A stretch of DNA of 64,000 nucleotides from Vitellaria paradoxa (Eukaryota; Streptophyta; Magnoliopsida; Ericales; Sapotaceae). The position numbers were made by a program, and so were the translations under genes. Position 1 is the stretch's first letter; each line of letters begins with the position of its first letter. The stretch is taken from contig CM034233.1 in the NCBI GenBank assembly GCA_019916065.1, positions 14,549,009 to 14,613,008 on the forward strand, in the 5' to 3' direction. Of this stretch, positions 37,601 to 48,519 are shown piece by piece. Below the pieces are notes generated by a model. That model did not search any database, was not told the DNA's origin, and worked only from the letters and a program-made list of their open reading frames with translations.

Positions 37601-40600
37601 AACTTCAATAATAAGAGGAAGTGCATAACAGCATATTCCTTTGGGATGTGGAGCCTTCAAGACTTCACGTAATTGTTAAAACATCTAACTCCAAATCAAT
37701 TGATAAAGAATGGATAAATAGTTCGGCCTAATATGAATTAAGAAGTATTATTTTATCAATGTGAAATAAATTTTAACATACTATAGCTCTCATGTGCAAA
37801 AAATTGAGAATTGAAGGGAAAAACAAACCCTCCTAAATCTAACTCTAATATTGTTAAGAGAAAAGAATGAATGAAAAAATTAAGAAAATTCTATATATAT
37901 CTTTGTTAAATCTGTGTAATACAATCATCCCTATTTATAAGGTTACGAAGTAGAAATAAAACAAAAGATAAACTCTACTTTTAGATGTGTATCTAAACTC
38001 TGCTACTAATTATATTATATATCTATCAAAATTATAGATACATTAACATTCCCCTCAAACTCAAGGTGATATAGCAGAGATTACTTGAGTTTAGAGATTA
38101 AGAACAAGATTAAGAACTGCACTAAATTGGTTAAAGGCAAAGCCGGATGAAAGCATGCTAAAATATTTAACTTCAAACTAATCAATAAATAATGGAGAGA
38201 CTCGTTAGAATTTTATATTAATTTAGGAGATATTATTTTATCGATGTGGAATAAATCTTAACACACTCCCTAGAGAGAGCAAGCCAATGCATTGAGTATG
38301 AAAAGTTCACAAATGCGAAGTTAATAAGTGAAAGGAAGAGTAAATCCTCCTCCTTGATCAATTCTAGTACCATGTTAAAACTTGTAACTCTAAATTAATT
38401 AGTAAGGAGTGGAGAAACTTATTACCATCTTATACTAGTTTGAGAAATATTATTTTATTTACGTAAAATAAATCTCTATATATACAACTTGCATCAGTTA
38501 AAAAATCTTTAAAAATACAAACCAGTAAATAAGAACAATAACTCAACAAAAGGTTTGGATGGTAGAATATTACAGGACTACAGCACAAGGTTGGGGTCAG
38601 TAGAAGCTGTGGGAGTACAAAGAGGAGTCAAGAAAAGATAAAAACATTTGAAAATAACATGTTTAAATGGCTTTTGATTTAGAAAATGTGAATGCTACAT
38701 TAATAATTTTAGATGACTTTTTTTATGTAAGCTAAGGTAAGAAATTTTCTTCTTAAATTAGGTAATAAAATAATATTAGGTATTACATCATACTTATGAT
38801 ACTTTTTGATTGGTCAGGTTAATCTGACTTTCCTTTCTCTTAATGATCTTCTCACAGTTATGCACAATTTGACTTTCCTTCCTCTTAATGATGTCCTCAT
38901 AATTGTGCATAATCTGATTTTCCTTTCTCTTAATGATCTCTTGGCCAGGTTAATCTGTTTTTCCTTTCTCTTAATGATCTCCTTATAGTTATAATGATAT
39001 ATATGTGCGTGTATATGTTTTTCCTATCCCTTAAGGAGCTTACCATACTTATGAATGCATATCTAGTCCATGAATAGCGCATGGTGCTTTCTACTTAATT
39101 GCAGCATATGCCCGATATCGATGTTAAAATCCCCTGAGGAATGGCTGGTCATGTATAATGTAGACTGAGGTGAAATTTTCTGCTAGTGTGATTAAATCAA
39201 ATCTCGCTGTTTGAGATAAGAATGCATGAGTGCCTCGATTCATTGCTGTGTGCTAGGAATTAATTGCAGAAATAAGGTAGGTATGATAGTAATTTCCTAG
39301 TAAATACTAAGGGCTCATTTTGTTTGTTTTTCTATTTTTTATTTTTTATTTTTATTTTTTTATTTTTTGTTTTGAACTCATTTTTCATTTTAGGCTTTTA
39401 AAAATAAGAAAAAAACTCAAAACGTATTTGGTTACTTGTGTTTTCAAAATTTATTTTCGAAAGTAGAAAATAGACTTACACATAAAATGAAAAATGATAA
39501 AAAGTTATTTTTGAGTGTTTTTAATCCAAAATAACGAAAATAAAATATTTTGTGTTTCTTTATTTTAAGATTTTTAAAACATAAAATGAAAAAAGAAAAT
39601 AGAAAAACAAACTAAATGACACCTAATATAAAAGAATTCCTTCCCAGATTCAAACAAACTTGGCTAACTTTTAGTTAAATACTTGAATTGAATAAATCTT
39701 GGGTGCAAAAAAAAAAAATCTCTAATAATTTTAAGTTAGTTGGAATTGATAAAAATAGCATATATGCATGACACACCTTGGAGCACTAAAAATAACATAA
39801 ATGCATGATACATGATAAAGCATTCTAAAGAAAGTTTTCTCCTCCATTGCGTCCCTATAGAGGGTTTCTGAAAAATGTGTCTAAGGGAAACAATCTCAGA
39901 TAAGAGCCCAAGTCAATCAGCAGAAAACAAAAATATTGATCTGATAAAATTAAATCAATATTGCATGAACTATTCAAAACCGAAACCAGCCAAGTGGGTG
40001 TAGATTTGTAGGCAAATATTTTTAAATAATTCTATTTTGAGTTGATAATGTTGAAAAAATTATAGTGCAATTACAATAATACTTGCATATGAATCAGATT
40101 TGACTATTGTAACAATAGTTGAATTTTTTTTACCTTTTTATCACCTTGTTTGGATATCAAACTTAGTTTAATATTGACAGATATCTGAGAATACTAATTG
40201 ATAACATATACTCTGAATATTAAAACATAATGTGTAATCTTTTCCCCCACTTTTACTAAGCAAAAGTTGCATTGAATGGTTAACATGAATCCTAAACCAT
40301 AACAAGAACTAAAATTCTAGAATGCAAAATATGTTAAAGAAAAAAAAAATCACACATTGACTTCTTAGTTGATATCAACACCGAAAAGTCTCACACTTCT
40401 CCTCCCATTGTCTGTTGGCACCGTTACTGTACCTACTTTCTGATTCTCAAACTCCTCTTTTCCTTCCTGAACTGATGACCAGCAGTTGAGATTTTGCTTC
40501 ACTTGATTATCGACAAATTGGCTGAATGAATTCTCATCGCAAACATCAGTTGAGCCCCCAGTATAACAAACATCAATAAGGCAAAAAGACTGCCCTTGTG

Positions 40601-43600
40601 CTCTGTCTCGACCCTCACATAAGTAGAAAGCAACAATGTCATTTGCCTTCAATCCCTTTTCCCTCACAAACCGATTCCAACCCTTTGTGAAGACGAAACT
40701 CTGGCTACTCTTCCAGTAGCAGTACCGGAATTTCCACGACCTCATCAGCCTGTCATAGAAAAAGAGATGAACATCGCTAGGCTTCCCAACCTCCATATTT
40801 TCTTCTGTATTCTCTGCAACCGGAGGGAAGCACTTGATTGCAAATTTCTTTGGGACAACAAGTCTATTAAGTTTTCCCACGTCACTCGGGGTTAGTTCCT
40901 TGTGAAATAGAAGTTTCCGAGAAAAACCTCCATTGGTCCCATCCACCCAGCTGGTTAGGCTGACACCAACTAATTCGTTTTCTCCAAATCGGTTCCTTAC
41001 AAAATCCAAAAATTTGGAGGGGTAGGATCCATTCCTGATCATGTTCAAGATTGTTTCTGTACTATGAAGGCTTTGAAACTCGGGCTCGTGAACTGTTACA
41101 TTGGTCCAATGAATGTTTCGGTGGTGGGGGTGGGGGTTGGCTCCCGTGTGAAGCTTGATGGATGCACTGTCATAGGCCATAGCAGCATCAATCTCAGTTT
41201 TGAAGGTCCCCAGCCAAACCCTTTGGTGATTTGCATAGATTTGTGCCCCCCAGTGCCCATTTGGCTGTGGCACGAGCCCTTTTAATTTCCATCCTGAGAA
41301 TGCATTGCCTTCATTTTTTGAATGCATTTGTGCAAGGAATCGAGAGCTGGGGCTGCTACAATCAGAAGCCTCTGCAGTCACATTCATCTTCAGACCCTCA
41401 ATGGTACTTGACCTATCTTCCTCCATTCTAGCCCTGAAGAAGAACGGAAACTAATAGTTTGATTATTAGAAAGCAAATGACTGAGGAAAAAAAAATAAAG
41501 AATAGAATTAATTGATGTAATAAATAAACATGATTGATTTGTGTTTTTGTCATGAAAGTAATTAAAAAATAAACACAATCAAAAGAACTAATAGATGAGA
41601 TTAATATACATATAGAAAACTAATAAAAACGCATCAGGCAACAATCTTTAAAAAAATGTGTAGGAGACCGGTTAACACCGTGCAGAATTCTTGGGTGTTG
41701 CCCGTTGAAAAATTAAGAATGGATTGGAAGCTGGATGGTTTTTAAACATGATTCTACCAAAAAATAACATTCTAGGAGAAACTTTGGGGGCAAATCTTCA
41801 ATCAGGGATTGTGCTTTTCTATAAACAAGGCATGTACCTGGAAGGAGAAGAGTGTAAGACACTTGACAGCCAAGTAATTACCAAATATTGCCAGAGGTGG
41901 CTCAGATTAGGAAGGGACAGTAAATTTTTTAAATTGCAAAGAACCATGCTCCTCCTGTTTGCTACAATTAGATTGGTTGGATTGATTGAAATTCCAAATT
42001 TTTGGTAATAATCTTGCTATTTGCGTGAGTACTAATAGCCCCGAGATTTCTGTAGACTGCATTATTGAATGAGTTGGCAGTGTATCATGAATGAATGGTC
42101 CTTCCTAGTCAAAGGGTGTCCATTGGTGAAGCAACGCATTATGATCTTAATTACAGGACTGAAGCTGATCATAATGTATCCAAATCATTCCACAGGTGCT
42201 AAGCCATAAATACTAACATACAACAAATTAATTACGACGTTTCTTGCATTCTTTTAAGAATCAAAAAAAAAAAAAAAAAGAACAGGGTAAAAGGCTTCTC
42301 CTCCTTCAATATAGCCAGAAGATTTAAATTTAGTAAAGGTAATGGGTCATGAAATTACCCTTGCTGCTGGATTAAAATATTATCACAAAATTGCACGATT
42401 GCCTTTCCAGATAAGATTGGATTTGATTAAATATCCTATTTTGTCTCGCATGTGAATGAAAAAGGTGAATCTAGATTAATTGTTCAGATTATATTAATGG
42501 TTTTTTCTACACAAGCTAAATTATCTTGGGAGATGAGGAGTTACGGGAACTATATATTTACTTGAAATATTAAAACCGTCCTTAGAGCTTCTTCATTTGT
42601 TGCTTATCATTTTAATTTTAATAATTTTAATTCTTAAAATAAATGTATATATTTTAATAATAAATAATTTAAAATTTTGAATTATTTTATTTCATTTATT
42701 TATTGTGAAATAATTTCATCTATTAAATAAATAAATTTCTATAATAAATAATTTTATTATTTTTATTTTCATTCTTATTCTTATTCTTATTAATTTTACT
42801 TTTATATATTAATTTTAGTTTCATTTGTAGCTAATCCAAGGATTATATATTTTGATAATTTTATTTGTATATATTTTTAAAATTATTAACTCTAACTTCA
42901 TTTATAGCTAATAAATGGATTATTATTCTTAATTATAATTTTATTAACTTATAGTTTTCATTATAAGTTTGCAAAACATGAATTAAAATTATTATTTAGA
43001 GAAGTAACTAAAGTGTATAAGAGTGTAAATATCATTTTTCCTGAATAATTTAGTCTAGAGGTATGTAAATATATGCGAAAAAGAATTATCCAATATTTTA
43101 TCTAGTTTAATTACTAATTTAATAGAACAATTAATCCGGGCACTATTATTCCTTGAACAATTAATCACAGAATGATTTACCCAATATACGCAAATCTGAA
43201 GATATGTAAATAGATATATGTAGATGCATGTGTGTATATATGCAGGAGTCTCTAAATTATTTAGCACTTTACGCTCCACAAGATGTAATAGATCTACTTT
43301 AGGCAACTGGTTTTAAATTTAGTAGTCAGTTAATTAAGGTAATGGTTTAGGAAATTACCTTTACTTAACTGGTTTAAAGTTTTATCACACAGTGTGTATG
43401 TATATACATATAGGAGTCTCTGAATTCTTTAGCACTCTAGGCTCCACATGGTATAATAAATCTCTGCTTTGGGCAATTGAATTTTGTGAGCCACTGCTAT
43501 TTTTATTTTTATTATTCTCCGTCAGCGTAGAGTCTTTTTCGCAATGGAGGTATGAACGAATTGATTTGGTCGAATTTTGTCCTTCTTAAATTTAATATGT

Positions 43601-46600
43601 CCCATATTTATTGAGTTTGAGTTTAACTTGAATTTAAAAAGGCTTAAAATTTTAAATCAAACATCGATTACATTAAATATTTAACAAATTAAATAATTTA
43701 TCTAATATTATAGAATCCTTCATTTTATTAAATAATGGCATCTATTATTAAAAATAATTATTAATATTTAGTGCTTATTTTGATTTTTGAAATCTTTAAC
43801 GGGTTGCCTCAAATAGTTCACGATCAAGTCGGGATCGACATCCTATTGGTAATAGATGCCATTCGTGTGCGTGAAAGCTAGATGAATATATCCCCATTGA
43901 AGTTCAACTTTATTTATTTATTAAATTATTCCAATGTTTTCTGCTTGCAGCATTTCTAATATGAATAAATTGTTTTAATAACCATAACAGCAGGAGCTGA
44001 GTAGTCAGCAGGAGTATTTGAAACTTAAAGCACGTTACGAAGCCCTACAACGATCCCAAAGGTACCTCAACTCATTACCACCTGCAGCATCTGTATTATA
44101 GACTGATTAAACTTTCTTGCTCGATATGGAAACCGAAGAACCTATATACATATAGAACATGAATTGCCAATTTTCTTTTGATTGCGACCCCTTTAGGAAT
44201 CTCCTGGGTGAGGATCTTGGGCCCCTAAACAGCAAGGAGCTTGAGTCACTAGAAAGGCAGCTTGATATGTCACTGAAGCAGATCAGATCGACGCGGGTAA
44301 TTTACCTAATTAATTAATTCCCATGCTAATTAAATTTTATATTTAAACATGAAAGAACAAATAATTTGAGCCATTGTTCTGTTATGAAATATCCTTCTGT
44401 TTATTTCAGTTCAAGCCTACCAACAAATACAAAGCGGGATCATGCTGCACGCTTTCTCTTTACTTTTGATGCGGGCACCCCCCTAGATTTTTGAAATTAA
44501 AATTTCACTGATAATATTATGGTAACTATACATTTCTTACCTATTATAAAAAAAAACCTTAGTTATTTTAATGTAATTTGTTATTCTAGGAAAGATATAG
44601 TATTATTTTCATTAAAATTGTACTTTTTTTTTTCATTCAAAATAATTTAGATAAATTGGTTTGATTCAAACCACCAAAAGCTTAGGTAACAGTAAAAATA
44701 GTTTGATGACTAAATTTTAGAAACCTAAATTGAGAACAATTAGAATTTGTATCAAACCGCCATGCATATAGAAATTAAAGAAAAATAAATATAATTCACT
44801 GGGTTTAATAAATTACATATTAATTGCCAAAAAAATAAATAAAAACATTAAAATGGTGATCAAATTCATGGGTTTGCTTGAATTTTTTTAAGGTATTTTA
44901 CATTTTACTTAAATTTATATTCACTAAAATTATTTATAATTTGAATTATTCTATTACTCATGGTTAATTTAGATTGTTATTTGTATTTATATAAAGAGTT
45001 ATTATTATTTTTTTTTTTTTTTGGTTGGCTGGTACGTGAATGTATAAGTTTGTAACTATATTATGATAGTTATGTTTGCCAAGTATTGGAGAGCCGAAAA
45101 ATCACATTAAATTAAAACGAAAAGAGAAAAATTGTTATGATATTTTTGTATTTCACAGTGTATATACCACTTCATAATGCTTTCACCAACTAAAAATTCT
45201 GATTCCTCCTTAATTATCCTACCATCTCAAATCCCTTTGGTCCTTTCTCTTCTTATAGCTCACAAGAGAAGCACTTCTAAGATCATTAATAGTCACCCAT
45301 AGAGAGTGATTTTGCCACAAGCATGGGGAATTACTCTCCACGCAGCACACTAATTAAATTTTAAGTTGCCGTTACACTTATGAATTTAAAATTAAGCTAT
45401 TCAGTATTAATTAATGAAAAAATTATTTGAATATAAATTTATTATTTTAGATAAATATTTAATTATAAATTCGAATGATTTAATATGATAAAAAAATTAT
45501 AATAAATTTAAAATTATTACAAAGAAAATTTTTGTAATAATATTTTCACTATTTTGTGAAGTAGTGAGACAACTATTTTGGTGATAATTATTAAAAAAAA
45601 AATCTCCATATAAATTATTACATTGATTAATTTTTTTTACTTATATTTTAATATAATTTAATCTTAAATTTATTGACTTGAAATCACTAATTATCCCCCT
45701 AAAAAAAACCACATCATACGTTTGAAACTACTGCCAGTATTTTATATTGAATTGAGAACTAAACCAAGGAAATGACTGAAATTTTAACATGCTTTGACTA
45801 AACATGAAACAGAAAGATAAGGAAATCAAATCTTCGAAATGATTAACCAATCAAAGTGTGCAGTTTGACGCCAATATTTGAGTCTTGGCCATGCAGTTAA
45901 AAGAGTTGAGTAATTTAACTGGTAAGTAATATAGTAATGAAGCGATGCTTTTGTATTTTGAACCTCACTATGAATTAATTCCTCCATGCAGACCCAATAC
46001 ATGCTCGATCAGCTAACGGATCTTCAAAGAAAGGTATGAACCCCCCCCCCCTTTTTCCCTTTATTTTGAAGATTCACTCAGGTATTCAGCTTTGTGCAGT
46101 TTCATCCCAATTAAGCTTCATCCATATTTTTTTCAATGATCTTATATATTCTTGCAGGAACATGCACTTAACGAAGCCAACAAGACCCTGAGACAAAGGG
46201 TATGTACATTAATAATGAGAGTAATACATCCCCAAGCATAGTTGTATGAGGAGGAAAAATTGTAACTTTACCTACACAAATTCTTTACATTCTAATCAAG
46301 TACCCATATATACATATATTTCACTGGACTCACTGTCAAGTCCATTGAAACATATTGCTTGATAAGGAAAAGTGCATGTTACAGGCTTACAGCTTCTTAT
46401 ATATATATATATATATATATATGGTCTGTGTTTTGAGTTTTATTTTTTTTTTGGTTAAGTATGTGTTTTGAGTTTTCGGATGATGCTATGCAGCTGTTGG
46501 AAGGAAGCCAAGTAAATTCACTCCAATGGAATCCAATTGCACAGGATGTGGATTACAGCAGGCAGTCAGCTCAACCTCAGGGCGACGCCTTCTTTCATCC

Positions 46601-47247
46601 CTTGGAATGTGAACCCACATTACAAATGGGGTATGCCTCACTCTCCTCCAACAGTAAAATGATTATTAATCTTTATTTTTCAAAATTTTTTTTAACCAAT
46701 TCTTATATTCACTAATCAAGCAGAATTACATTCTGCTGTAAGTATATGTGGAAAAAATAAAAATAAAACCTAAGGAAAAAAAATGAGTAGGCTTCGGTTT
46801 AATAATTAAGCAATGTCATAGGTTAGACATAAAATCATACTAAAACGCTGAGCAATTAATGGGGAATCGTGAAATTAATATCTACTATAAAAAATAAAAG
46901 GAATAGCCATCCAAGGATGATACATCTTGAAAAATGATTATGCGTAAAAAGAATTTATAAAAAAATATATATGACTAGAATCATACGAATCATATTTTGT
47001 AATCAAAATGCATCCTCTTGGTTTAAAAGCTCATAGCAAAATTTTCTCATATTACAGCAATATTCTTCTAAGGTTGCATGGGGTGATTTATTAGTAGTCA
47101 TGTGTGAGTACAGAAAGTAGGCACCTAATTACCATTTGATAAATGTTGCTTATGTGTCAACTGAAATTCAGATACCAGACCGATCCAATAACAGTTGCAG
47201 CAGCTGGTCCCAGTATGAATAATTACATCCCCGGATGGTTGCTGTAA
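31207..47247 (+). CDS. SEP1: SEPALLATA (SEP1/2, AGL2-type) MADS-box transcription factor
   Basis: This is a nuclear floral-organ identity factor that bridges MADS tetramers. Exons are 31207-31391, 36499-36577, 43994-44061, 44197-44296, 45992-46033, 46158-46199, 46494-46630 and 47172-47247. Lengths 185, 79, 68, 100, 42, 42, 137 and 76 give 729 nt (242 aa) in consistent phase, the classic MIKC pattern. The MADS domain is residues 1-60 ([20 protein letters not shown], ending KLYEFCSS). The I and K regions follow ([49 protein letters not shown]). The C terminus has both SEP motifs ([15 protein letters not shown] and [14 protein letters not shown]). Introns 1 (5.1 kb) and 2 (7.4 kb) hold transposons, and intron 2 holds an antisense AP2-B3 gene. 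Exon 3 has a tandem CAGCAG acceptor (43988-43993) that could add one Gln. No stop or frameshift breaks it. The SEP1 versus SEP2 name is not decidable. Confidence 0.95.
32880..33405 (+). repeat. Dispersed repeat D, copy in SEP intron 1
   Basis: This stretch aligns in the same orientation with 51165-51690. Shared segments include CAACGATTGAGAT, a TTCAAGGGTA-AAATTGTCAACTTAAATT order, TATGGTGTTTAT and ATTATCATAATTTTTT. This copy carries an extra 33-bp tandem duplication (period start 33027 and 33060). The sequence is non-coding and its class is unknown. Confidence 0.65.
33434..34140. repeat. Nested MITE pair in SEP intron 1
   Basis: The outer ends TGAGTATGTTTGGACTGAAA and AATCCAAACACATTCTC are inverted complements with a few changes. 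An inner unit at about 33780-33984 has its own inverted ends (GTGTTTGGTTTATGG and GCAAACCAAATATAAGAC). This implies a later MITE inserted in an older one. Confidence 0.45.
37347..37562 (-). pseudogene. Decayed B3-domain fragment in SEP intron 2
   Basis: The minus strand reads [18 protein letters not shown], which aligns with [18 protein letters not shown] of the B3 domain in the AP2-B3 gene 3 kb away on the same strand. The segment [15 protein letters not shown] (roughly) occurs twice because of a 45-bp in-frame tandem duplication (37411-37455 and 37456-37500, one base different). The rest of the B3 domain and any AP2 domain are missing. It is probably a remnant of a tandem duplicate of the neighbouring gene; B3 homology is clear over about 18 residues only. 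Confidence 0.55.
37672..38483 (-). mobile_element. Cluster of TRIM-like and copia-like LTR pieces
   Basis: Three related units of about 110 bp lie at 37672-37785, 38157-38268 and 38373-38483, with ends TGTTAAAAC ... TTAACA. Read on the minus strand, the last is followed by TGGTACTAGAATTGA, close to the initiator-Met primer-binding motif, and the middle one is preceded by a purine-rich tract, so 38157-38483 resembles a miniature LTR element (TRIM). Between the units, about 37853-38049 starts TGTTAAGAG and ends ATTAACA. On the minus strand it follows TTTGAGGGGAA, a polypurine tract, and contains TATAAATAGGG, all typical of a 200-bp Ty1-copia LTR. No coding remnant is secure. Confidence 0.5.
38817..39040. 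repeat. 45-bp minisatellite in SEP intron 2
   Basis: Four to five copies of a unit containing CTTTCCTTTCTCTTAATGAT recur with starts of CTTAATGAT at 38839, 38884, 38929 and 38970, and a diverged copy at 39030. The open frame across it merely translates the repeat (repeated FLSLNDLL). Confidence 0.8.
39311..39627 (+). repeat. MITE family B, copy 3
   Basis: Starts AAGGGCTCATTTTGTTTG and ends AACAAACTAAATGACACCTA, which are inverted. The body matches 30293-30625 and, inverted, 3999-4285. It lies in SEP intron 2. Confidence 0.6.
40365..41426 (-). CDS. RAV-family AP2+B3 transcription factor, intronless, nested antisense in SEP intron 2
   Basis: This is a 353-aa nuclear DNA-binding protein. The AP2 domain (about residues 47-100) has [20 protein letters not shown] and VWLGTF. 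Its second half ([18 protein letters not shown]) departs from RAV1/TEM1 and resembles the Arabidopsis At1g50680/At1g51120 clade. The B3 domain (about 172-285) has [39 protein letters not shown] and NRFVREKGL. The C-terminal RLFGV (346-350) is the B3 repression motif, so a repressor is expected. RAV genes normally lack introns, and length and reading frame are intact. It sits between SEP exons 2 and 3 on the opposite strand, so both pre-mRNAs overlap. A broken B3 fragment lies 3 kb downstream on the same strand. Its role in flowering or growth is inferred from the family. The ATG chosen is the first after upstream stops. Confidence 0.93.
   Translation of the reverse strand: MEEDRSSTIEGLKMNVTAEASDCSSPSSRFLAQMHSKNEGNAFSGWKLKGLVPQPNGHWGAQIYANHQRVWLGTFKTEIDAAMAYDSASIKLHTGANPHPHHRNIHWTNVTVHEPEFQSLHSTETILNMIRNGSYPSKFLDFVRNRFGENELVGVSLTSWVDGTNGGFSRKLLFHKELTPSDVGKLNRLVVPKKFAIKCFPPVAENTEENMEVGKPSDVHLFFYDRLMRSWKFRYCYWKSSQSFVFTKGWNRFVREKGLKANDIVAFYLCEGRDRAQGQSFCLIDVCYTGGSTDVCDENSFSQFVDNQVKQNLNCWSSVQEGKEEFENQKVGTVTVPTDNGRRSVRLFGVDIN
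43235..43480. repeat. Diverged direct duplication in SEP intron 2
   Basis: About 43235-43304 and 43403-43480 share GGAGTCTCT, TTTAGCACT, GCTCCACA and GGCAA-TG blocks in order. The spacer also contains a GGTAATG-GAAATTACC-TTATCACA series that recurs at 42338-42394, so a longer segment was probably duplicated and then diverged. Confidence 0.6.
46400..46421. repeat. (TA)n microsatellite in SEP intron 6
   Basis: About 11 TA units lie 70 bases upstream of exon 7 of the SEP gene. Confidence 0.8.
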
Positions 47248-48077
47248 GAAGGAAAACCAAAGAACCATGCACCAGCCACCTGCGGCCTGCATTCCTGTCA
47301 TAGAAAGGGATGAGTAATTGGTCCAGTCTTATTTTATGTTGTTTAACATCAAGAATGTGTAGCTAATAGCATGGACCCCGGGATTTGGGAAACCATAAAC
47401 CATTCTATCTATTAAAACTCTAATTCGTGACTCCGAGAAAACTTATAAGTAATATCGTTATGTGCATGCTCAATAACTTTGTCTCTTTGCTTTTTCTGTT
47501 CAAACTGAAAGCTTTATATATGTATACGTAACTACACATGTTGTGCAGAATGTGTGACAATCCTGCTAACGCAGACGAATTCATGTAAATTAAAAAAAAA
47601 AAAATAAATGAAATAGCACAAAAGTATAAAATTTACGTAATTTGACAATTTACTTGTGATTACGAGTACAGTATATCACGTTTTTGTAGAAAAAATCTCT
47701 AACAATATATTAGTATTACGGAAATGAAAAAAATAACCTAAAAATTTTTTCATCTTACTCTTTGTTTTTCTTTCGCTAATCCTAATCTGAACTTAGGCCG
47801 AGAAATAGTCTTAAAAAATTGAGAATCACAATTAATACTTGTTGGGAAGCTCGTCCCAGAGAGCTCCCTGTAATAACACTGTGATATTCCTTTCTGTTCT
47901 AACTACATCCAGCAAACTTGCTACTGTTTCAGCAACTTTTAGCTTTCGCATACGTTTCTGTGTATTTTTCAGTGACACCCAACAACCTCGTCAACGAGCC
48001 ATCCAATGAACAATATTTGTCATTTCGCTGGAGCTTTAAATAAAACTATACTGATTTACTCCTTTAACAACACATAA
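47248..48077. other. SEP 3' flank
   Basis: The first 250-300 bases are likely SEP 3'UTR by position. No clear AATAAA signal was pinned down. Beyond about 47580 no gene or element is recognised. Confidence 0.4.
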
Positions 48078-48519
48078 GGAGTGTTTAAAGGTATAATTTT
48101 TGGCAATTTTTGTTAAAAGTTGTGACTTATAATTTTTTATGTGTTTGGTAAAATTGTAATTTTTAATTTTTTTTATAATTTTTGAGTGTTTGGTAAAATT
48201 TTTGGTAACATGTAGTAATTTTTAACAACTTTTGAGTAGTTGGTAAAATTTTTAGTAATATTTATTAATTTTTAGCAACTTTTGAGTAGTTAGTAAAATT
48301 TTTAGTAACATTTAATAATTTTTAGCAACTTTTAATTGTTTGCTGAAATTTTAACAATTTTTAATAATTTTTGTGTGTTTGGTAAAACTTTTAGTAACTT
48401 TTGAGTGAAATAAATTACTATAACAAAATAAAAAAGTGACAAAAATTAAGATTTTACCAAATACCTATTTTGTAATTTTTGATAAATTTTTGTACATTTT
48501 TGTGTTACCAAACGAGGCC
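48078..48519. repeat. MITE-like element
   Basis: The left end GGAGTGTTTAAAGGTATAAT and the right end TTGTGTTACCAAACGAGGCC are imperfectly inverted. The core consists of TTTGAGTGTTTGGTAAAATT-type repeats of about 50 bp. Confidence 0.5.

Noticed and set aside
38806..38988. Leucine-rich repeat-like protein
   Set aside because: It is a translation of the 45-bp minisatellite, in frame only because 45 is a multiple of three.
41064..41431. Plus-strand open frames over the AP2-B3 gene
   Set aside because: They are antisense shadows of the conserved minus-strand coding region.
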